A stretch of DNA of 64,000 nt from Nectonema munidae (Eukaryota; Nematomorpha; Nectonematoida; Nectonematidae): assembly GCA_030549495.1 (NCBI GenBank), contig JAUIRK010000105.1:310001-374000 (forward strand), written 5' to 3'. Positions within the stretch are counted from its first letter, which is position 1. Each line of letters begins with the position of its first letter. Below, in pieces: positions 60,430 to 64,000 of the stretch. The notes beneath the pieces were generated by a model. That model saw nothing but the letters and a program-made list of their open reading frames with translations, was not told the origin of the DNA and did no database searches. The translations under genes and the position numbers were made by a program.

Positions 60430-61460
60430 AATCATGGCTACTTTTTAGAAAATGTCAATCAAAATTTTCATTGAAATTTTACATAAAATATGTTTTTATA
60501 CTAAATCGGTCATGCTGTTTTCATTTCTGGACTCATTTTTTACGTTTAGAATTTGGAAATACCTATAAGTGTTAATCAAATTTGCGGTCTTCTAAAAATT
60601 GTCTCCAAAAACATTCATTCAAATTTTACAACGAAATATATGTTATACTAAATCGGCCATGCTGGTTTCATTTTTTACGTTTAGGATGTGAAAATACCTA
60701 TAAGTGTTAATCAAATTTGCGGTTTACTTCTAAAAATTGTCTCCAAAAACATTCCTTCACATTTTACAACTAAATGTTTTTATACCAAATCAACCATGCT
60801 AGTTTCATTTATGGACTCAATTTTTGCAGTTTGAATTTGAAAATAACTAAGATCAAATTTGCGTTTAGTTCTAAAATTTGTTTCCAAAAATATTGATTCA
60901 AATTTTACATGAAATATATGTTTTTATAGCAAATAGATCATGATGGTTTCATTTCTGAACACAGTTTTCGCATTTAGAGGTTTTACTGTTAGTGATCAAA
61001 TTTGCGGTTTATAAAAATATATCCCAAAATATTCTCTCTAATTTTACATGAAATATGTTTTTATACCAATTCGACCATGATAATTTTAATTTCTAAAATT
61101 ATTTTTTGCATTTAGAGGTTTTAAATGTCTGAAAGTGTGAATCAAATGTTCGATTTACGTTTAATGTCTACAGAAATATTTTTGAAATTTAAATAAAATA
61201 TTCTGTTTTTATGCCAAATGGAAGATGCTGGTTTCATTTTTGGACTCAGGTTTGGCATTTATGATTTTAAAATATCTGAAAGCTTCAATCAGATTTGCGG
61301 TTTACTTCTAGATAGTGTCTTCAATAATATTTTCAAAAATATAAAATATCTGTTTTATACCAAATCGACTATGCTTATTTTATTTCTGTACTGGATTTTG
61401 GATAATACGGTTAAAAAATATCTCGAAGTGGCAATTGAATTAGTAATGTATGCCTGAAAA
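60430..61460 (+). repeat. Tandem satellite, about seven ~140-150-bp units
   Basis: Diverged units run from 60.43 to 61.46 kb. Each holds CCAAATCGACCATGCTGGTT, a TTCATTTCTGGACTCATTTT stretch, CTATAAGTGTTAATCAAATT with TGCGGTTTAC, and a GTCTCCAAAAACATTC stretch. Unit starts (CATGCTGG-like) lie near 60520, 60659, 60796, 60939, 61076, 61220 and 61369. Identity falls toward the right. No protein is encoded. Confidence 0.9.
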
Positions 61461-62499
61461 TCAGATCTGTAAAAAAATTTCAAAAAATGGCTGCATATTA
61501 GGTATATAGTAAAAATATACTTTTTTTTTGTATATTTTGGCTTATAATACTTTCTACAATCATCTTGAGTATGAAATATTTATTTAAAAAAAACAAAACG
61601 TATTATAAAATCTTTTGAAAATTTGTATGAGAGAAGGAACCAAGTTGAAAACTAATTGAAAAGAGAACATGTGATCAAAACAAATAATTAAAAAAAATAT
61701 GTATCTTGACTAAATGGAAGATCTACCATGTTCTAATGAACTAGGAAGTGGTTTAATTATATATTAGATGCTTCAAAAAGATTTTGACTTTGAAAAAGAA
61801 GTTCCTCTTTTACAAATGAAAAATATTTAAATCTATAGTTTATCATCTAGGATTACAGTTAACATTTAGCTAAGATGGGTAGGAAATCTGAAAATTTAGA
61901 ATATGTCAGATTTATCAAAAATGGCACATATGCCAATATGTGAGAATTTAGTCACTATCAAGATATTTTTAATTTAAATTGAATTTGTCCATCTTTTTCC
62001 TTTTGCGTCAAAAATAATTTTTTAGATGAAGAACGTGGACAACTTTTTGTAATTGTACAATGAACATCACAAATGATTCATCAGAAAAAAACCTTTGAAA
62101 TGAGATTGGTTGAGAAATATTCAGGCCTGATAATAAAATACACGATACTGATAAAAAAGTCTAAGATCATCAAGAAGATTCTTCAGAATGCTTTGAGAAA
62201 GGAAAAAAGTAATTTTATCATTATAAAAAATTTTTCGAACACACATTGAAGAATATAAATTTCTAACGAAAAAAGAGCTACCAAGAAGGGATGATCATGG
62301 AATGAATAGCAAAATTACATACTGTAAATAATATGACGTAGAGACATCGAACCGATAACGAATTTGTAGCCAAAAAGATGGAGGTCTTATCGAGTTACAT
62401 AAGTTACTGTAGAATGAAATATTTCGAGTGAATTAAACACCTAAAGTTGGTTTATTAAATAAATTAAGAAAATAATTACCAGAGAAATACTGCAAGTAG

Positions 62500-63055
62500 A
62501 AGTTATTTTTATGTTTATATATTTGACATTGATTTACAGGTTTAATCGATTTTTTGACAGGTTTTATTGATTTCATAAAAATCATAATCATTAAATTCTG
62601 CATACTTGAAATGTATAAAAAACTTTTTATAAGAATAAAAATTTTTATTTTGACATGGGCTGTCATATTTAAATTATTTTTTCAGGTTTGACTAATATTT
62701 AAAAAAAAAAGGAATATAACCACTAAACACAGTCTACTTGAATGGGTATATGTTTGTAAAAAATCAATTTTTTGACAGTTTTGTTGATTTTCATAAAAAA
62801 AAAGAATATCACCGCTGAATTTCCCATGCTTGAAAATGGGTATGTGTAAAAAACTTTATATTATTACTTAGATAAAAAGTTTCTTTTTAAGATGAGCTGT
62901 CATATATAAATCAATGCTTTGATAAATTTGATTTTTATAAAAAAAAATCTTGAAAATGAGTGTATATGTGTAAAAAACAAAAAGATAAAAAGTTTCTTTT
63001 TTGAGATGAGCTGTCATATGTAAATCACTTTTTTGACAGGTTTAAATGATTTTCA
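62500..63055. repeat. Second tandem satellite, about four diverged units
   Basis: Repeated order of TTTTTTGACAGGTTT, TTGATTTTCATAAAAA, GCTTGAAAATGGGTATGTGT, AAAAAACTTTATA, AGATAAAAAGTTTCTTTTT and GATGAGCTGTCATATGTAAA, at about 120-170-bp intervals with indels. It abuts the start of the hAT gene at about 63110, so it may be the 5' part of that element or a separate satellite. Confidence 0.8.
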
Positions 63056-63109
63056 TAACAAATGAATATCATTGAAACACAAAAGAATAAAATTTTTCCT
63101 CAAAAAAGT

Positions 63110-64000
63110 CAAAGAGCAGATGTCATTAACCATCAGGTATGTATCAGATGGGGTCAATGTGGAAGAATCTGTAGCTGCATATGAAGGTTTTATTAAGTTC
63201 CTTCCTCTAGAAAGTACTTCTGTACAGAACTTATGTGATGCACTGGTGAATGAAAGGCATTTAGGATCATAAGAATGAATAACCACGCCAAGACAATATT
63301 TTAGTAGCAAGTGAAGAACAGCCACCCCGCATGACCCTTTTGAAGAACCACCACCACCACCCCAAATAATTTTCCAATAATATTGTACAGAATATACCAC
63401 TGAAGCAAAATTAAGAAAATTTATTTGGTAAAAACTTAAATATTAAAATTTACATTTTTTATAAAACACTTTGTTTTCAAAAGTTTTTATCCTTTTCTTC
63501 TGAATCCCAGAATTGTTGGGGTGGTTGTTCTTCATATGATATGGCATTTATTCTGGAGTTCAAAAACGGCTTTGGAAGATTAACAACAGAGCATCTTTCA
63601 CTCCATGTGCATGTCATAACTACAATCTGGTTGTAGCAGATATGGCTGCTAAATCACGCCCTGATTTTTTTGAAATCGTGCAACGCGTTTACACCATTTT
63701 CTCAGCACCTACAAATAGGTGGGCGTTATTCAGGAAACATGCTTTCAATCTCTCTGTGAAGTCTCGGTGTGAAACAAGGTGGGAATGTAGGATTGATGAT
63801 AGTGAAAGCACTTCGTTATCAGTTGCTCGAGATTTGTGATGCCCTTGATGAATTAGCTTGATGATTAGAATTCTTAGTGGCGCTTGTATTATGGTACGAC
63901 GTGCTCTTCCACGCAAAAAGTCAATTTTTTGAGTGAAGAAATGCCAGGTGAAACAGTAGATTTGCGTGCTGCAATGGATTCATTCGACAATTTGATGACT
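63110..64000 (+). mobile_element. hAT transposase (ZMYM1/TTF-type), runs off window
   Basis: The plus strand encodes EQMSLTIRYVSDGVNVEE with YEGFIKF at 63115-63205, the ZMYM1/TTF-type hAT form (VvlRYVd..g.v.ErFlGFv). After a 279-bp insertion come PCACHNYNLVVADMAAKSRP, FFEIVQRVYTIFSAPTNRW and KSRCETRWECRIDD. Further shifted pieces (CDALDELA) reach the window end. The gene is broken by the MITE, an N-terminal loss and several frame changes. The C-terminal dimerisation domain would lie beyond 64000. Confidence 0.85.
63256..63550. mobile_element. MITE nested in the hAT gene, 8-bp target duplication
   Basis: A 279-bp element (63264-63542) between perfect copies of GGCATTTA (63256-63263 and 63543-63550). 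Its ends pair imperfectly over about 30 bp: the left begins GGATCATAAGAATGAATAAC and the right, inverted, ATATCATATGAAGAACAACC. The GAAGAACmrCCACCCC core of the ends recurs twice more inside the left half. An 8-bp duplication points to hAT-type mobilisation. Confidence 0.88.

Noticed and set aside
1-64000. Retrovirus, LTR element, Polinton or CRISPR
   Set aside because: I looked for integrase, protease, capsid and LTR-type RT stretches and paired long direct repeats. The only RT stretches are of LINE type and the only transposases are piggyBac, hAT and pogo/Tigger.

Overview
The window is nuclear DNA from an invertebrate animal, visibly AT-rich, with a few host genes set among many transposons and satellites. 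Spliced genes with AATAAA-type poly(A) signals, LINEs, SINEs and cut-and-paste transposons rule out a prokaryote. The muscle LIM protein begins with the MPF start common in arthropods and lophotrochozoans; the phylum cannot be settled from this window. I recognised no retrovirus, LTR element, Polinton, CRISPR array, rRNA or free-standing tRNA.

Host genes, all on the + strand: (1) 12747-13973, a single-exon N-acetylglucosamine-6-phosphate deacetylase (AMDHD2/NAGA type). (2) 14366-16669, a single-exon FIG4/SAC3-type phosphoinositide phosphatase only 392 bp downstream. (3) 27091-38986, a six-exon N-terminal-RASSF (RASSF7-10 type) gene that I pieced together from phase-compatible exons; its introns are full of repeats. 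(4) 49193-55748, a three-exon single-LIM muscle LIM protein (CRP/Mlp60A type) with a piggyBac copy in intron 1. At least three of these four start codons lie 0-7 nt after a splice-acceptor-like tract, which suggests 5'UTR introns or spliced-leader trans-splicing. Apart from housekeeping roles (amino-sugar catabolism, PI(3,5)P2 turnover, Ras-family scaffold, muscle) the genes do not form one pathway.

Repeats by region: 0.4-3.8 kb, a piggyBac copy with TTAA-flanked ends and a 0.9-kb internal tandem duplication. 4.4-9.1 kb, LINE pieces, composite satellites and a nearly perfect 607-bp inverted repeat with a 64-bp spacer. 9.2-10.9 kb, a hAT transposase. 18-20 kb, a hAT-type MITE with an 8-bp target duplication and a LINE piece between 30-bp direct repeats. 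25.4-26.1 kb, a nonautonomous element with 40-bp identical inverted ends. 29-37 kb, LINE, pogo/Tigger and SINE relics inside the RASSF gene. 39.5-52 kb, a hAT relic and three more piggyBac copies. 57-64 kb, another hAT relic, two satellite arrays, and a hAT gene carrying a nested MITE that runs off the window end. A tRNA-derived SINE occurs three times (11.4, 22.4 and 37.8 kb).

The strongest leads are the near-perfect palindrome and its scrambled relatives, the AMDHD2-FIG4 pair as a possible trans-spliced operon, and the MITE-in-hAT nest. I saw no convincing new multi-gene system.
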